Source of the DNA: Escherichia coli
GTDB taxonomy: Bacteria > Pseudomonadota > Gammaproteobacteria > Enterobacterales > Enterobacteriaceae
Length of the DNA stretch: 64,000 bases
Assembly (NCBI RefSeq): GCF_011881725.1
Contig: NZ_JAATUR010000012.1
Location: forward strand, 1 to 64,000
Reading direction: 5' to 3'
Positions 13,246-22,040 of this stretch are shown piece after piece. Every line of letters begins with the position of its first letter. Positions within the stretch are counted from its first letter, which is position 1. The position numbers and the translations under genes were made by a program. Below the pieces are notes generated by a model that did not search any database, was not told where the DNA came from, and was given only the letters and a program-made list of their open reading frames with translations.

Positions 13246-13255
13246 TACAGTCCGC

Positions 13256-13327
13256 CTGTAAGCCTGATAAGACGTGTGAAGCGTCGCATCAGGCATGGTA
13301 TACAAGATGCCGGATCATGTATCCGGC
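13256..13327. repeat. BIME between yjbB and pepE
   Basis: Two REP-like palindromes occur here: one variant (GCCTGATAAGACG ... CGCATCAGGC) and a second, GCCGGATCATGTATCCGGC. They lie between convergent genes and may protect both 3' ends. Confidence 0.75.
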
Positions 13328-13334
13328 GATTCAT

Positions 13335-14024
13335 TTAAAAGCGGTGCCCAGCTTCCAGCGGCACTGCTTCCTCACCCGCTTTAAACACATAAGTGGTATT
13401 CGGGCCGCCAAGCGTAGCGTGACCTTTACTCACCGTGATCCAGTTACCTTCCGGCAGACCAATAATCGTCAGTTCTGGCGCGACGACCAGTAGTTCGCGA
13501 ATACGCTGTTCACGGGTTTCACCTTTGTGGCCTTCTGGCAGCGCGTTGGTGAAGTGTGGGTTGATTTGCAACGGGAACAGATTCAGCGCATCGAAACCTT
13601 GCGGATCGACAATTGGCATATCGTTAGTCGTGCGGATGGTTGGGCAAGCAAGGTTAGCGCCTGCACTCCAGCCGATATACAACGCGCCGCGTTTTACCAC
13701 GTCAGCAATCGGTGCCAGCAGGCCGCGCACGCGGCTCTCTTTCAGCAACTGGAAAGTATTACCGCCGCCGACAATCACGATTTCCGCGTTTTCAATCGCG
13801 GCAACAGGATCGGCTACGCTATGAATTCCGGTGACAGAAACGCCAAGCGGGGCAAGAACCGCAGCTGTTTTGGCCGTGTAATCATCCCAGGTTTGCGTTA
13901 CGCCAGCGAAAGGAATAAACACCGCTGAACGGCGACCCTGCAACTGTTCAGCAATCAGCGGCAGCGCATGTTCCAGCCAGGCTTTACCCGGCAGCGTCGA
14001 GTTACTCAATAAAAGCAGTTCCAT
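13335..14024 (-). CDS. pepE: peptidase E (alpha-aspartyl dipeptidase)
   Basis: PepE hydrolyses dipeptides with N-terminal aspartate in the cytoplasm. It is a serine peptidase of family S51; the catalytic triad can be read as Ser120 in IGWSAGAN, Asp135 and His157 in NPHF. Its length of 229 residues is the family standard. A good ribosome site (GGAGAAGT) precedes the ATG. It is the last core gene before the inserted sor operon, which lies upstream on the same strand beyond a BIME. Confidence 0.97.
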   Translation of the reverse strand: MELLLLSNSTLPGKAWLEHALPLIAEQLQGRRSAVFIPFAGVTQTWDDYTAKTAAVLAPLGVSVTGIHSVADPVAAIENAEIVIVGGGNTFQLLKESRVRGLLAPIADVVKRGALYIGWSAGANLACPTIRTTNDMPIVDPQGFDALNLFPLQINPHFTNALPEGHKGETREQRIRELLVVAPELTIIGLPEGNWITVSKGHATLGGPNTTYVFKAGEEAVPLEAGHRF

Positions 14025-14127
14025 TACTTCTCCGGTTAGTAAGAAATCACGGGAGGCATGCTACCACTGTGATTTTTACCGCTTACTGACATGGCTCACG
14101 ATGTCGCGCATTGCACCAGGCGCTGAG

Positions 14128-14250
14128 ACTGATGACAAACACAGCATTGCCTGATGCGCTGCGCGTATCAGGCCAACCAGATAACTGCAATATATTGAAT
14201 TTTCAAGATTATGCAGGTCGGATAAGGCGTTCATGCCGCATCCGGCATGA
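14128..14250. repeat. BIME with AT-rich linker
   Basis: Two REP palindromes (GCCTGATGCGC ... GCGTATCAGGC and GTCGGATAAGGCG ... GCCGCATCCGGC) are separated by a linker containing GCAATATATTGAATTTT at 14187-14203. A close relative of the whole arrangement occurs after ssb at 59230-59345. It marks the pepE-side edge of the sor region. Confidence 0.8.
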
Positions 14251-14302
14251 ACAACGTGCACTTTGTCAATAATCTGAGCACTCGTTAAGACGCTGATGTT
14301 TC

Positions 14303-15115
14303 TTACTCTTCTCGCGCAAATCGTGCCGCTTCCGCAATCAGCTGCGCATCGGGCCGTACGCCGGTATACATCGCGAATTGCTCGACGGCCTGCAAGGCAA
14401 TCACCTCCGCGCCGCTAATCGTCTGTTTATCAAGCCGTTGCGCTAGGCGAATAAGCGGCGTTTCCGGCGGTAATGCCACAACGTCAAAAACGACGTTTGC
14501 CGCAGAGACCATCGCCTCGCTGAAGGCTAGCTCATGGCTCTCTTTACCGCCGGTCATGCCGACAGGGGTCACGTTAACCAGAATGTCGCAGTCGACACCT
14601 TCCGGCAGCGGTTGCCACTGAAAGCCATACTGCTTCGCCAGCGCCGGGCCGCTCTCGCGGTTGCGGGCGGCGATGATGACATCGGTAAACCCCGCGTCGC
14701 GAAAGGCGGCAATCACCGCTTTGCCCATGCCGCCGCTACCACGAATCATCACGCGTGCGGCGGTATTCAGCTGGTGGCGGGTTATCAGGCTTTTCACCGC
14801 GATGTAGTCGGTGTTGAACCCGGTCAGCTTGCCGTCGTCATTCACAATGGTATTCACTGAATCAATGACTTTTGCTGACGGATCGATCGCATCGAGAAAG
14901 GGCATGCAGCTTTCTTTAAACGGCATCGACACGGCGCATCCGCGAATACCTAACGCGCGAACACCTTTCACCGCCGCGGCAATATCCTGGGTGGTGAACG
15001 CTTTGTAGATGAAATTGAGCCCCAGCTTCTCATACAGATAATTGTGAAAACGCGTACCGAAGCTACCGGGACGACCAGCCAGCGACATGCAGAGTTGAGT
15101 ATCGCGATTAATCAT
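14303..15115 (-). CDS. shikimate dehydrogenase-like protein, last gene of sor operon
   Basis: The 270-residue protein is an AroE-family oxidoreductase. Visible are the catalytic lysine (K67 in MPFKES), the catalytic aspartate (D103 in GFNTDY), and an NAD(P) loop GSGGMGKAV at 126-134. The usual N-terminal substrate motif SxS is replaced by SLAGRPGS, so the substrate may not be shikimate. Its ATG overlaps the sorE stop by 8 bases (ATGATTAA), implying translational coupling and operon membership. The open frame extends further upstream inside sorE, but the coupled ATG begins the conserved homology. Function in sorbose metabolism is unknown. Similar sor-linked genes are annotated as shikimate 5-dehydrogenase. 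Confidence 0.85.
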   Translation of the reverse strand: MINRDTQLCMSLAGRPGSFGTRFHNYLYEKLGLNFIYKAFTTQDIAAAVKGVRALGIRGCAVSMPFKESCMPFLDAIDPSAKVIDSVNTIVNDDGKLTGFNTDYIAVKSLITRHQLNTAARVMIRGSGGMGKAVIAAFRDAGFTDVIIAARNRESGPALAKQYGFQWQPLPEGVDCDILVNVTPVGMTGGKESHELAFSEAMVSAANVVFDVVALPPETPLIRLAQRLDKQTISGAEVIALQAVEQFAMYTGVRPDAQLIAEAARFAREE

Positions 15116-16337
15116 GGGAAATCGCCTCTGCATGGGCGAGCAGATATTGCTCCGCTTCACCGGACCAGACTCCGTGATGACGCGCCAGGATCGCCGCCAG
15201 TTCTTCATCCTTAATTTGCGTGAGTGAAGTCAGCGGCAGGTATTTCCCGGTATACACCAGCTTTTTGCCGCCGCCGATGGCAGGCAATTCGAGCGTGGTT
15301 TCGCCTGCGGCATTCAGCCCAAGAATATGTGTTACCACTTTTGCAGCCTGCACTTTTTTCTCTTCGATCAGTTTAACTGCCGCGCGCATGTCATCGGTAT
15401 TGCCGCCCGACGTGCCCACATAATGGGTAAAGGCATAATGCACATCGTAGAAATTAATTGGCGCGCTGAAGTGTTTATCCTGCGGTCCGGCGAAGAAATT
15501 CATACAGCCGTCGGTTGCCAGTAGTGAAGAGGCGAGGGTGACCAGCTGTTCATTGGGAACAAAGACAAAAATATCATCGAAACCGTGACCGCCACTCAGC
15601 GCCATTAACGTATCAAATGATGCATCGGCGGCATTGAGATAATGAATCAGCGTTTGGGGTTCTGACGGATAGTGCTTACGCGCATAACTCAATTTGTCGT
15701 TGTCGGTATCGGTAATGACGAGCAGCGACGGATTAATCGGCCCATGCAGCGCATAATCAATCGCCAGCAGCCCCATCGGGCCGGTGCCGCCGAGGATCAG
15801 CGTGCGTCCTTGTGGGCGAATGCCCATCGTGTGGTTATAACTTCCCTCCTGAAGATGATAGTTGGCATTGAAAGCGCCAATGACGCAGGAGAGCGGTTCA
15901 ACCAGCGAGCCTTCAAAGTAGGTTTCGCCTTCGTATGCCAGCAGGCAATCCTGTTCCATGACCTCGTTTGGGATAACCACATGCGTGGCTTCGCCGCCTA
16001 CCCACGGAAATGAGTAGCCGGGGCAGTCCGGGCGGTCGGGCAGTTGCAGGTTGGCCTGAATAACATAACGCTGACCCGGCTGGAATTTGTGCTGCCACTT
16101 TTTACCCACGGCCAGAATATCGCCGCAAAATTCGTGGCCGATGATGATCGGGTTATTTGCCACATCGTCAGGCACTTTTTTATGGTCTTCACCCAGATTG
16201 GCCTCTTTCCAGGAAGAGAGACACAGGCTGTCGGTGACTACCTTCGCCAGAATTTCATCTTCCTGCATTGGTGGAAGGTCAAAGTTTTCCAGACGCAGGT
16301 CACGCTTACCATAAAGACGCAAAGCTGTTGTTTTCAT
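15108..16337 (-). CDS. sorE: L-sorbose-1-phosphate reductase
   Basis: SorE reduces L-sorbose 1-phosphate to D-glucitol 6-phosphate. The 409-residue protein is a medium-chain dehydrogenase: Cys39 and His68-Glu69 (GHEF) supply the catalytic zinc site, and the cofactor loop is LGGTGPMGLLA at 182-192. The four-cysteine structural zinc lobe of classic alcohol dehydrogenases is not evident; only Cys105 falls there. I use the ATG at 16337, four codons into the open frame, because GAGGTGG precedes it. Position after sorM matches the sorCDFBAME order known from Klebsiella. Confidence 0.92.
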   Translation of the reverse strand: MKTTALRLYGKRDLRLENFDLPPMQEDEILAKVVTDSLCLSSWKEANLGEDHKKVPDDVANNPIIIGHEFCGDILAVGKKWQHKFQPGQRYVIQANLQLPDRPDCPGYSFPWVGGEATHVVIPNEVMEQDCLLAYEGETYFEGSLVEPLSCVIGAFNANYHLQEGSYNHTMGIRPQGRTLILGGTGPMGLLAIDYALHGPINPSLLVITDTDNDKLSYARKHYPSEPQTLIHYLNAADASFDTLMALSGGHGFDDIFVFVPNEQLVTLASSLLATDGCMNFFAGPQDKHFSAPINFYDVHYAFTHYVGTSGGNTDDMRAAVKLIEEKKVQAAKVVTHILGLNAAGETTLELPAIGGGKKLVYTGKYLPLTSLTQIKDEELAAILARHHGVWSGEAEQYLLAHAEAISHD

Positions 16338-16360
16338 AAACCACCTCATATTGAGCGATG

Positions 16361-16382
16361 GCCCCGGCAGTTGCGCCGGGGC
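16361..16382 (-). other. intercistronic hairpin between sorM and sorE
   Basis: An 8-bp GC-rich stem (GCCCCGGC/GCCGGGGC) with a 6-base loop lies just after sorM. No T tract follows, so it more likely protects the upstream PTS mRNA or lowers sorE expression than terminates. Confidence 0.6.
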
Positions 16383-16388
16383 GAAGAA

Positions 16389-17213
16389 TCAGGACAGGAA
16401 GCCCAGCGCATTACCGATAATCCCTAAACCAAACAGGGCGAAGATCAGCCATACCGGGTTAATTTTTTTGTTGAGCAGACGCACCATCAGCAATGTCAGA
16501 CCGAGCGCCAGCAAACCAGGGCAAAGTTGGTCGAGAATGTTCTGCACGGTCATAGTGACGGTGGAACCATCGGCGGCAGGCGTTTGTGAAACCACCAACG
16601 GCACGTTGATCGATGTCCATTTGGTCACCAGCACGCCCATCACAAACAGCCCGAGAATCGACGCGCCTTCAGTGAGTTTTTGCAGCACATTACCGCCCAT
16701 ATCACTGACGATATTCACGCCTTTACGAAAGCCCAGTTGCAGCCCATACCACTTCATTGCCAGACGTACAGCATTGAAAATAAAGAAGAACAGCAGCGGG
16801 CCGAGAATGTTGCCCGAAAGTGCTAACGATGCGCCGAGCGCGGCGGTAATCGGGCGCAGCGTTCCCCAAACCAGTGGATCGCCAACACCAGCCAGCGGCC
16901 CCATCAGACCGACTTTGATACCGTTAATGGTGCCGTCATCAATTTCTGCACCGTTGGCCCGCGCTTCTTCCATGGCGGCGGTGACGCCAATCACCGGGCC
17001 ACACACGGCAGGCGTAGTATTGAAGAACACCAGATGGCGCTTCAGCGCGGCGACCTGGTCCTCTTTCAGCGGATAAAGACGCTTAATGGCGGGGATCATG
17101 TCGTAGCAAAAGCCCAGCCCATGAATGCGTTCAAAGTTGAAGGACGCCTGTTGCAGGTTGGAGCGCAGAAACATGCTCACCAGATCGCTGCGTGTAATTT
17201 TTCTCTGTTCCAT
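16389..17213 (-). CDS. sorM: PTS system L-sorbose-specific IID component
   Basis: This is the IID membrane subunit of a mannose-family phosphotransferase transporter, 274 residues. The family pattern is visible: a soluble N-terminal part with FNFERIHGLGFCYDMIPA, a glycine-rich GLMGPLAGVGDPLVWGT segment near residue 110, and hydrophobic helices at the C-terminus. With SorA (IIC) it forms the translocation channel. The ATG at 17213 is preferred over the open-frame start ten codons upstream, because it has GGAG before it and matches IID N-termini. It follows sorA after 10 bp. Confidence 0.92.
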   Translation of the reverse strand: MEQRKITRSDLVSMFLRSNLQQASFNFERIHGLGFCYDMIPAIKRLYPLKEDQVAALKRHLVFFNTTPAVCGPVIGVTAAMEEARANGAEIDDGTINGIKVGLMGPLAGVGDPLVWGTLRPITAALGASLALSGNILGPLLFFFIFNAVRLAMKWYGLQLGFRKGVNIVSDMGGNVLQKLTEGASILGLFVMGVLVTKWTSINVPLVVSQTPAADGSTVTMTVQNILDQLCPGLLALGLTLLMVRLLNKKINPVWLIFALFGLGIIGNALGFLS

Positions 17214-17223
17214 GATGGCTCCG

Positions 17224-18021
17224 TTAATCGTCAAGTTGGTCAAGGGCGGTGGAGGCGGTGGTCTGTGTTTGCGGTCCGGCTTTACGCCACTGCGGATTAA
17301 GCTGGATGTAGACCAGGGCCATGATCACGCCGACGCCACCGAAAGCCAGCAGACTGAGATTGAGATAGCCACCCGCGAGGAAGCCGAGGAAGAAGAAAGG
17401 CATCAAATATTTCACGCCCATCATGCGTAGCACCATGGCGTAACCGACCACCACGATAAAACCGCCAGCAATCTGCAATCCACGGGTCACAAATTCGGGA
17501 ATGGCGCTCAACATGTTGCTCACCATATCGGCACTGACGAACAGAGAGACAATCAGTGCCGGAATAGCGACACGCAGCGCCTGCACGCCGAGCGCGGAGA
17601 CATGCAGAATATCGAGAGTGCGAAACCGTGCTTCTTCCGCGGCTTTATCCGCCGCGTGCTGGAACACCACGGTGATGGTGCGGGCAAACACCGTCAGCAC
17701 CTGGCCTGCCGCTGCCACGGGAAGGGCGATGGCGATACCGGTAGCGATGCTTTGCTGACCGACGATAACCAGAATGGCGGAGATAATGCTGGCGAGCGCG
17801 GAATCCGGTGATTGCGCTGCACCGACGTTCATCCAGCCAAGCGCTATCAATTCCAGGGTACCGCCGAGCATTATTCCGGTTTTTAAATCACCGAGAATTA
17901 AACCAATCACCGTACAGGCAATTAATGGGCGGTGAGTCTGAAATTCATCGAGCACGCTGCCCATTCCGGCAATACAGGAAAATAAAAATATGGCGATAAT
18001 TTGTAGGGTACTAATTTCCAT
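17224..18021 (-). CDS. sorA: PTS system L-sorbose-specific IIC component
   Basis: The 265-residue polytopic protein is the IIC permease of the sorbose PTS. It is hydrophobic throughout, with the EIIC-Man pattern GGTLELIALGWMNVGAAQSP in the first third, which forms part of the substrate path. It works with SorM (IID) to move L-sorbose while SorB phosphorylates it. A 67-bp gap separates it from sorB upstream, and sorM follows after 10 bp. Confidence 0.93.
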   Translation of the reverse strand: MEISTLQIIAIFLFSCIAGMGSVLDEFQTHRPLIACTVIGLILGDLKTGIMLGGTLELIALGWMNVGAAQSPDSALASIISAILVIVGQQSIATGIAIALPVAAAGQVLTVFARTITVVFQHAADKAAEEARFRTLDILHVSALGVQALRVAIPALIVSLFVSADMVSNMLSAIPEFVTRGLQIAGGFIVVVGYAMVLRMMGVKYLMPFFFLGFLAGGYLNLSLLAFGGVGVIMALVYIQLNPQWRKAGPQTQTTASTALDQLDD

Positions 18022-18088
18022 AATTTGTCACCTTATAAGTGTGATCATCCCTGCCTGTTAAAGCATATGTACACAGGCCCAGTATTTA

Positions 18089-18580
18089 TTAAGCTGTTAT
18101 GTATTCTTTTATTTTCTCGATAATATTGATAGAGGGATCAGACGCAACTACGCGTAAATCTAATTTCACGCCTGATTTATCCAGTTCATAAAATGCGTTA
18201 ATATCATCTTTATCTAATGACACCGCTTTCGTTAACTGTTTTTTCCCTGGTCGCCAGGCCATTCCTCCAATATTTAATACAGCAATTTTGACTCCTTGTT
18301 TAACCATCGTCAGGGCATCTTGCGGATTAGTAAAAAGATAAAATACCGTTTCGTCTTTATATTGCGGATTGTGATAAACCGCGACGGCTTTTTCGATATT
18401 CACCACATTTACTTTCATTCCCGGTGGGGCGGCCTGGCGCAATAATGTTCGGCGAACTTCATCGTTATAAACTTCGTCATTGCAGATAATAATGCGTTGG
18501 GCGTTAGCCACTTTCGACCAGACGGTAGTGACCTGACCGTGGATCAGGCGGTCATCAATACGGGCGAGAGTAATGTTCAT
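18089..18580 (-). CDS. sorB: PTS system L-sorbose-specific IIB component
   Basis: The 163-residue cytoplasmic IIB protein accepts phosphate from SorF and passes it to sorbose. The phosphorylated histidine is His14 in the family motif RIDDRLIHGQV. The start ATG overlaps the sorF stop by one base (TGATG), so the two are translationally coupled; the longer open frame upstream lies inside sorF and is ignored. It is a mannose-family IIB, so phosphate is carried on histidine and not cysteine. Confidence 0.93.
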   Translation of the reverse strand: MNITLARIDDRLIHGQVTTVWSKVANAQRIIICNDEVYNDEVRRTLLRQAAPPGMKVNVVNIEKAVAVYHNPQYKDETVFYLFTNPQDALTMVKQGVKIAVLNIGGMAWRPGKKQLTKAVSLDKDDINAFYELDKSGVKLDLRVVASDPSINIIEKIKEYITA

Positions 18581-18987
18581 CAGAAATCCTCCTCTGCCGT
18601 TTCTGGTTCTTTCCAGACGACGCACGTTTGCTTTGCGATTTGCGTCAGGTGTTCACACAGTTCATCAACGTTCATGCTGTCCTGGTTATCGACCAGTTCG
18701 AGCGCCAGTGGCAGGGAAAGGCCGCTGATCACCCGCAGGCGCGGATTGCGCATCGCAAGCGTCGCTGCCGCATTCCACGGGCTGCCGCACTGTAAATCCA
18801 CGGCAATCAACCACTCGTCTTGATTGTGAATACTTACTAACTTCTCCAGCCTGGTTACGATGTCTCCGGCGTTCTCACCGGGCACAAATTCCACTGCTTC
18901 AACCCTGGTGTCGCCGTACACCATCTGGACCGATTCCAGCATGGCGCAGGCTAATTTGCCGTGGGCGCAAAAAATGGTATTGACCAT
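18580..18987 (-). CDS. sorF: PTS system L-sorbose-specific IIA component
   Basis: The 135-residue IIA protein receives phosphate from HPr, at His9 in the N-terminal FCAHGKLA. The domain length and the GENAGDI segment fit the EIIA-Man fold; here IIA and IIB are separate proteins, as in Klebsiella SorF/SorB. It starts 9 bp after the broken sorD and overlaps sorB by one base. Confidence 0.93.
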   Translation of the reverse strand: MVNTIFCAHGKLACAMLESVQMVYGDTRVEAVEFVPGENAGDIVTRLEKLVSIHNQDEWLIAVDLQCGSPWNAAATLAMRNPRLRVISGLSLPLALELVDNQDSMNVDELCEHLTQIAKQTCVVWKEPETAEEDF

Positions 18988-18996
18988 AAAGCCTCC

Positions 18997-19802
18997 TTAC
19001 CCGCGCGTTTTGCCGCCCGCAATGTTAGTGGTTACTCCGGTGATGTAACTGGCGCGTTCAGACAGCAGATAACACACAAAATCAGCTACTTCCGCTAATC
19101 TGCCCGAGCGCCCAATAGGAATGGAGTTTTTGGTATAGCCTTCGCGCAGCTGCTCGACGGTGATATTGCGCGTCCACGCCAGCGCTTCTTCATACTCTGG
19201 CGTGCGTAATCCTGTTTTTTCCAGAATCCCCGGTGCGATGCCCACTACGCGGATACCGTGCTTACCCAGTTCTTTCGACCAGGGCGCGTGAAGCTATTGA
19301 GCGCAGCTTTGGTGGCGGCGTAACAGCTTTGGCCTTCTGAGCCTTCCAGCCCGCTTTCCGAGGAGACATTCACAATCACGCCATCATGTTGCTTGACCAT
19401 CTGTCGCGCCACCGCCTGCGACATCAGAAAAACGCCTTTCTGGTTGATATTGACCATTTTTTCGAACGCGGCTTCGTTGAGTTCATACTGCCCGGCAGGC
19501 GCTTTCTCATCGACCAGCAGACGCGGGAAATTGACCCCGGCGTTATTGACCAGACCGTCGATGCGACCAAAACGCTGAATAATTTCCGCTACCGTATGAT
19601 TAACTTCTTTGGCGCTGGAAATATCAGTCGGCCAGAACTGATAACTTTTATGGCCTTCATATTGACCGTCGCCACCGTGAATATCGGCCATCTGCACATT
19701 TGCGCCTTGTGCTAATAATTCTTCGACAATCGCAAGGCCAATGCCGGATGCGCCGCCGGTGACAATAATGATTTTATCCCGCAAATTTAACCACGTTTGC
19801 AT
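18997..19802 (-). pseudogene. sorD: sorbitol-6-phosphate dehydrogenase, frameshifted
   Basis: SorD would oxidise glucitol 6-phosphate to fructose 6-phosphate. The first 173 residues read as a normal short-chain dehydrogenase, with TGGASGIG at 15-22, NNAG at 86-89, and the catalytic serine and YAATK (161-165). After Arg173 the frame departs and stops near 19245. The remaining 80-odd residues (MGIAPGILEKTG ... AGGKTRG) continue in another frame. Adding one base between 19282 and 19284 restores an uninterrupted 268-codon gene of the expected family length, with WSKELGKHGIRVVGIAPG across the junction. The translated part lacks the C-terminal dimer region. A sequencing error is possible. Confidence 0.85.
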
Positions 19803-19835
19803 AACAGACTCCTGATTTTAGGTAATAGAGGCCCG

Positions 19836-19854
19836 CCGTAATTTTGTATTACGG
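19836..19854 (-). other. intercistronic hairpin between sorC and sorD
   Basis: A 7-bp stem CCGTAAT/ATTACGG with a 5-base loop lies in the 70-bp gap after sorC. No T run follows on the minus strand. It may reduce readthrough from the regulator gene or stabilise its mRNA. Confidence 0.5.
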
Positions 19855-19872
19855 TGAAGAACGGGCAGATTT

Positions 19873-20820
19873 TTATTTCAGTAATAATTCGGCTGTGTTG
19901 CTATTCGTTACCAGACAATTAATATATTTCCCGCGCAGTGCGCCAATAATCCCGCTGTATTTCTCTCCACCCATCGCAATGCCAATAGAATAACGCGCCT
20001 GCTTTAACTTATTCATTTCGATTGAGAGCGTTTTCTCGCTCATATTGGTATCGACCGTTGCGCCGTGAATATCATAAAAGCGTGAGCAAATATCGCCGGC
20101 GACCTGGCGGGCATTCAGGTCGTCACTCTCTTCACTACCATAAAATGCATGCCAGTTAGCACCATCGCGAATGGCCGGTGAGCCAATCCCCAACAGGGCG
20201 ACATCCAGATTATCCCAGTAGGCAGAGATGGTTCTAAAGTGCTGAGACTGCATGATTCCATTGCGAATTAATGGGTTATCTAACAGAGCAGGAAAATCCG
20301 CGAGATGTGATTCCCCTTTCAGCTTCGCCGCCGCGCCGTAGGTTAATGTGTTTACGTGATAGCGGCTTTCAAGTTTTCCGGACGGCCCGCCGATAATTGG
20401 CACACAGATTAACTGCCGGGATTGCGCCGCCTGCGGTAGATTTTCGACCAGCGCGCGTACCGCACGGCCCCAGGAAAAACCGACAATATCGCCAGGTTCC
20501 AGCAAACGATCCAACAATTGCGCGCCGTGTAACCCCATCACCGCCAGTTGAGTATCTTCCTCTTCATCGTGCCCCGACACCACCACGGCTTCTTTCAGAC
20601 CAAACTTTTGCTTTAGTTGCTGCTCCAGCCAGAGGTTTTCGTTGTAGTCATAGTTGATGGCGATAGTGACAATACCCTGCTCGCGGCTCCGCTTAAGCAA
20701 GCGGCTGATGGTGGTCCGGTAAATCCCCAGCTCGCGCGCGATTTGCGCCTGCGTCATATCCTGTTCGTAATAGAGTTGGGCAATCTTCACAATCAAACGG
20801 ATATCGTCACTGTTTTCCAT
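19873..20820 (-). CDS. sorC: sor operon regulator SorC
   Basis: SorC is the founding member of the SorC/DeoR-like sugar-binding regulators. The 315-residue protein has an N-terminal helix-turn-helix (MTQAQIARELGIYRTTISRL, residues 22-41) and a large effector domain with GFSWGRAV and GIAMGGEKYSG. In Klebsiella, SorC activates or represses the operon depending on L-sorbose. I chose the ATG at 20820 because AGGAGG lies just upstream and the length equals Klebsiella SorC; the frame opens seven codons earlier. It is the first gene of the operon. Confidence 0.93.
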   Translation of the reverse strand: MENSDDIRLIVKIAQLYYEQDMTQAQIARELGIYRTTISRLLKRSREQGIVTIAINYDYNENLWLEQQLKQKFGLKEAVVVSGHDEEEDTQLAVMGLHGAQLLDRLLEPGDIVGFSWGRAVRALVENLPQAAQSRQLICVPIIGGPSGKLESRYHVNTLTYGAAAKLKGESHLADFPALLDNPLIRNGIMQSQHFRTISAYWDNLDVALLGIGSPAIRDGANWHAFYGSEESDDLNARQVAGDICSRFYDIHGATVDTNMSEKTLSIEMNKLKQARYSIGIAMGGEKYSGIIGALRGKYINCLVTNSNTAELLLK

Positions 20821-21167
20821 TGCCGCCTCCTTGTTCTGCACATTTGTGCAAATACGCTTTTTACCCGCTTGATCTGATATAACGCTATCATGCAGGCCTT
20901 TAAAAGCGATTTTTCACTCTTTGTATGGACTAAAATGGCGCTTTCTCTTGCACATTTGTTTCTCAGCGTTGTAGTCATCAGCACAGATGTGAAGATGTTT
21001 ATAATTTATTGATTATATTGATTTTAGTCGGGCAGATTTGCATCAGGCTTGTGGTGACACTTTTGTGAAAAAGGCGCGGCAGATCACATTTAATTTCGAT
21101 GTTGCCGCATAACCCTGTTTTTCCCCGCTAACAGGTACGGTATATTCCGCGTTTTACAGGAGAATTT
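20821..21167 (-). promoter_or_regulatory. sor control region with CACANNTGTG palindromes
   Basis: This 347-bp gap separates sorC from the divergent rluF. TGCACATTTGTGCA at 20837-20850 is a perfect 6-bp inverted repeat with a TT spacer. CACAGATGTG at 20982-20991 has the same CACA-N2-TGTG core, and CACATTTGTT at 20951-20960 has it with one mismatch. Centres of the last two are 31 bp apart. I infer that these are SorC operators. An AT-rich stretch at 21000-21025 holds a possible minus-strand -10 (TATAAT, 21012-21017) without a good -35, fitting an activator-dependent promoter. The rluF promoter must lie at the right end. Confidence 0.45.
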
Positions 21168-22040
21168 ATGCTGCCCGACTCATCAGTCCGTTTAAATAAA
21201 TACATCAGCGAAAGCGGAATTTGCTCACGCCGCGAAGCGGATCGCTATATCGAGCAAGGCAATGTGTTCCTTAATGGCAAGCGAGCCACTATTGGCGATC
21301 AGGTAAAGCCCGGCGACGTTGTAAAAGTAAACGGTCAATTGATTGAGCCGCGGGAAGCCGAAGATTTAGTGCTTATCGCCTTGAATAAGCCAGTGGGCAT
21401 TGTCAGCACCACCGAAGATGGCGAGCGCGACAACATTGTCGATTTCGTTAACCACAGCAAACGCGTATTCCCGATTGGCCGTCTGGATAAAGACTCACAG
21501 GGGTTGATTTTCCTCACCAACCACGGCGATCTGGTTAATAAGATCCTGCGTGCTGGTAACGACCACGAGAAGGAGTATCTGGTGACGGTGGATAAACCGG
21601 TCACTGATGAATTTATTCGTGGTATGGGGGCGGGGGTACCGATCCTCGGGACGGTGACCAAAAAATGCAAAGTCAAAAAAGAAGCGCCGTTTGTCTTTCG
21701 CATTACCCTGGTGCAGGGGCTGAACCGTCAGATCCGCCGCATGTGCGAATACTTTGGCTACGAAGTGAAAAAGCTGGAACGTACGCGGATTATGAACGTC
21801 AGCTTAAGCGGGATCCCGCTGGGTGAGTGGCGCGATTTAACCGACGATGAACTTATCGACCTCTTTAAGCTCATTGAAAATTCCTCTTCCGAGGCGAAGC
21901 CCAAAGCGAAGGCCAAACCGAAAACGGCAGGCATTAAGCGCCCGGTGGTGAAGATGGAAAAAACGGCGGAAAAAGGTGGCCGCCCGGCGTCAAACGGTAA
22001 ACGTTTCACCTCGCCGGGGCGTAAAAAGAAGGGACGTTGA
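21168..22040 (+). CDS. rluF: 23S rRNA pseudouridine(2604) synthase RluF
   Basis: RluF makes pseudouridine at U2604 of 23S rRNA and can also modify tRNA-Tyr. The 290-residue protein has an N-terminal S4 RNA-binding domain ([21 protein letters not shown], from residue 8) and the RsuA/RluB/E/F catalytic motif [15 protein letters not shown] with catalytic Asp107. The last 55 residues are very rich in Lys, Pro and Ala, a basic tail typical of RluF. Its TGA abuts the convergent yjbD stop with no gap. Confidence 0.95.
   Translation: MLPDSSVRLNKYISESGICSRREADRYIEQGNVFLNGKRATIGDQVKPGDVVKVNGQLIEPREAEDLVLIALNKPVGIVSTTEDGERDNIVDFVNHSKRVFPIGRLDKDSQGLIFLTNHGDLVNKILRAGNDHEKEYLVTVDKPVTDEFIRGMGAGVPILGTVTKKCKVKKEAPFVFRITLVQGLNRQIRRMCEYFGYEVKKLERTRIMNVSLSGIPLGEWRDLTDDELIDLFKLIENSSSEAKPKAKAKPKTAGIKRPVVKMEKTAEKGGRPASNGKRFTSPGRKKKGR

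Noticed and set aside
16351..17076. 241-codon open frame opposite sorM
   Set aside because: It is antisense to a convincing PTS IID gene and its product is Ser/Pro/Thr-rich without structure; judged a shadow.
13335..21167. Prophage or integrative element carrying the sor genes
   Set aside because: No integrase, recombinase, tRNA target or direct repeats were found at the edges.
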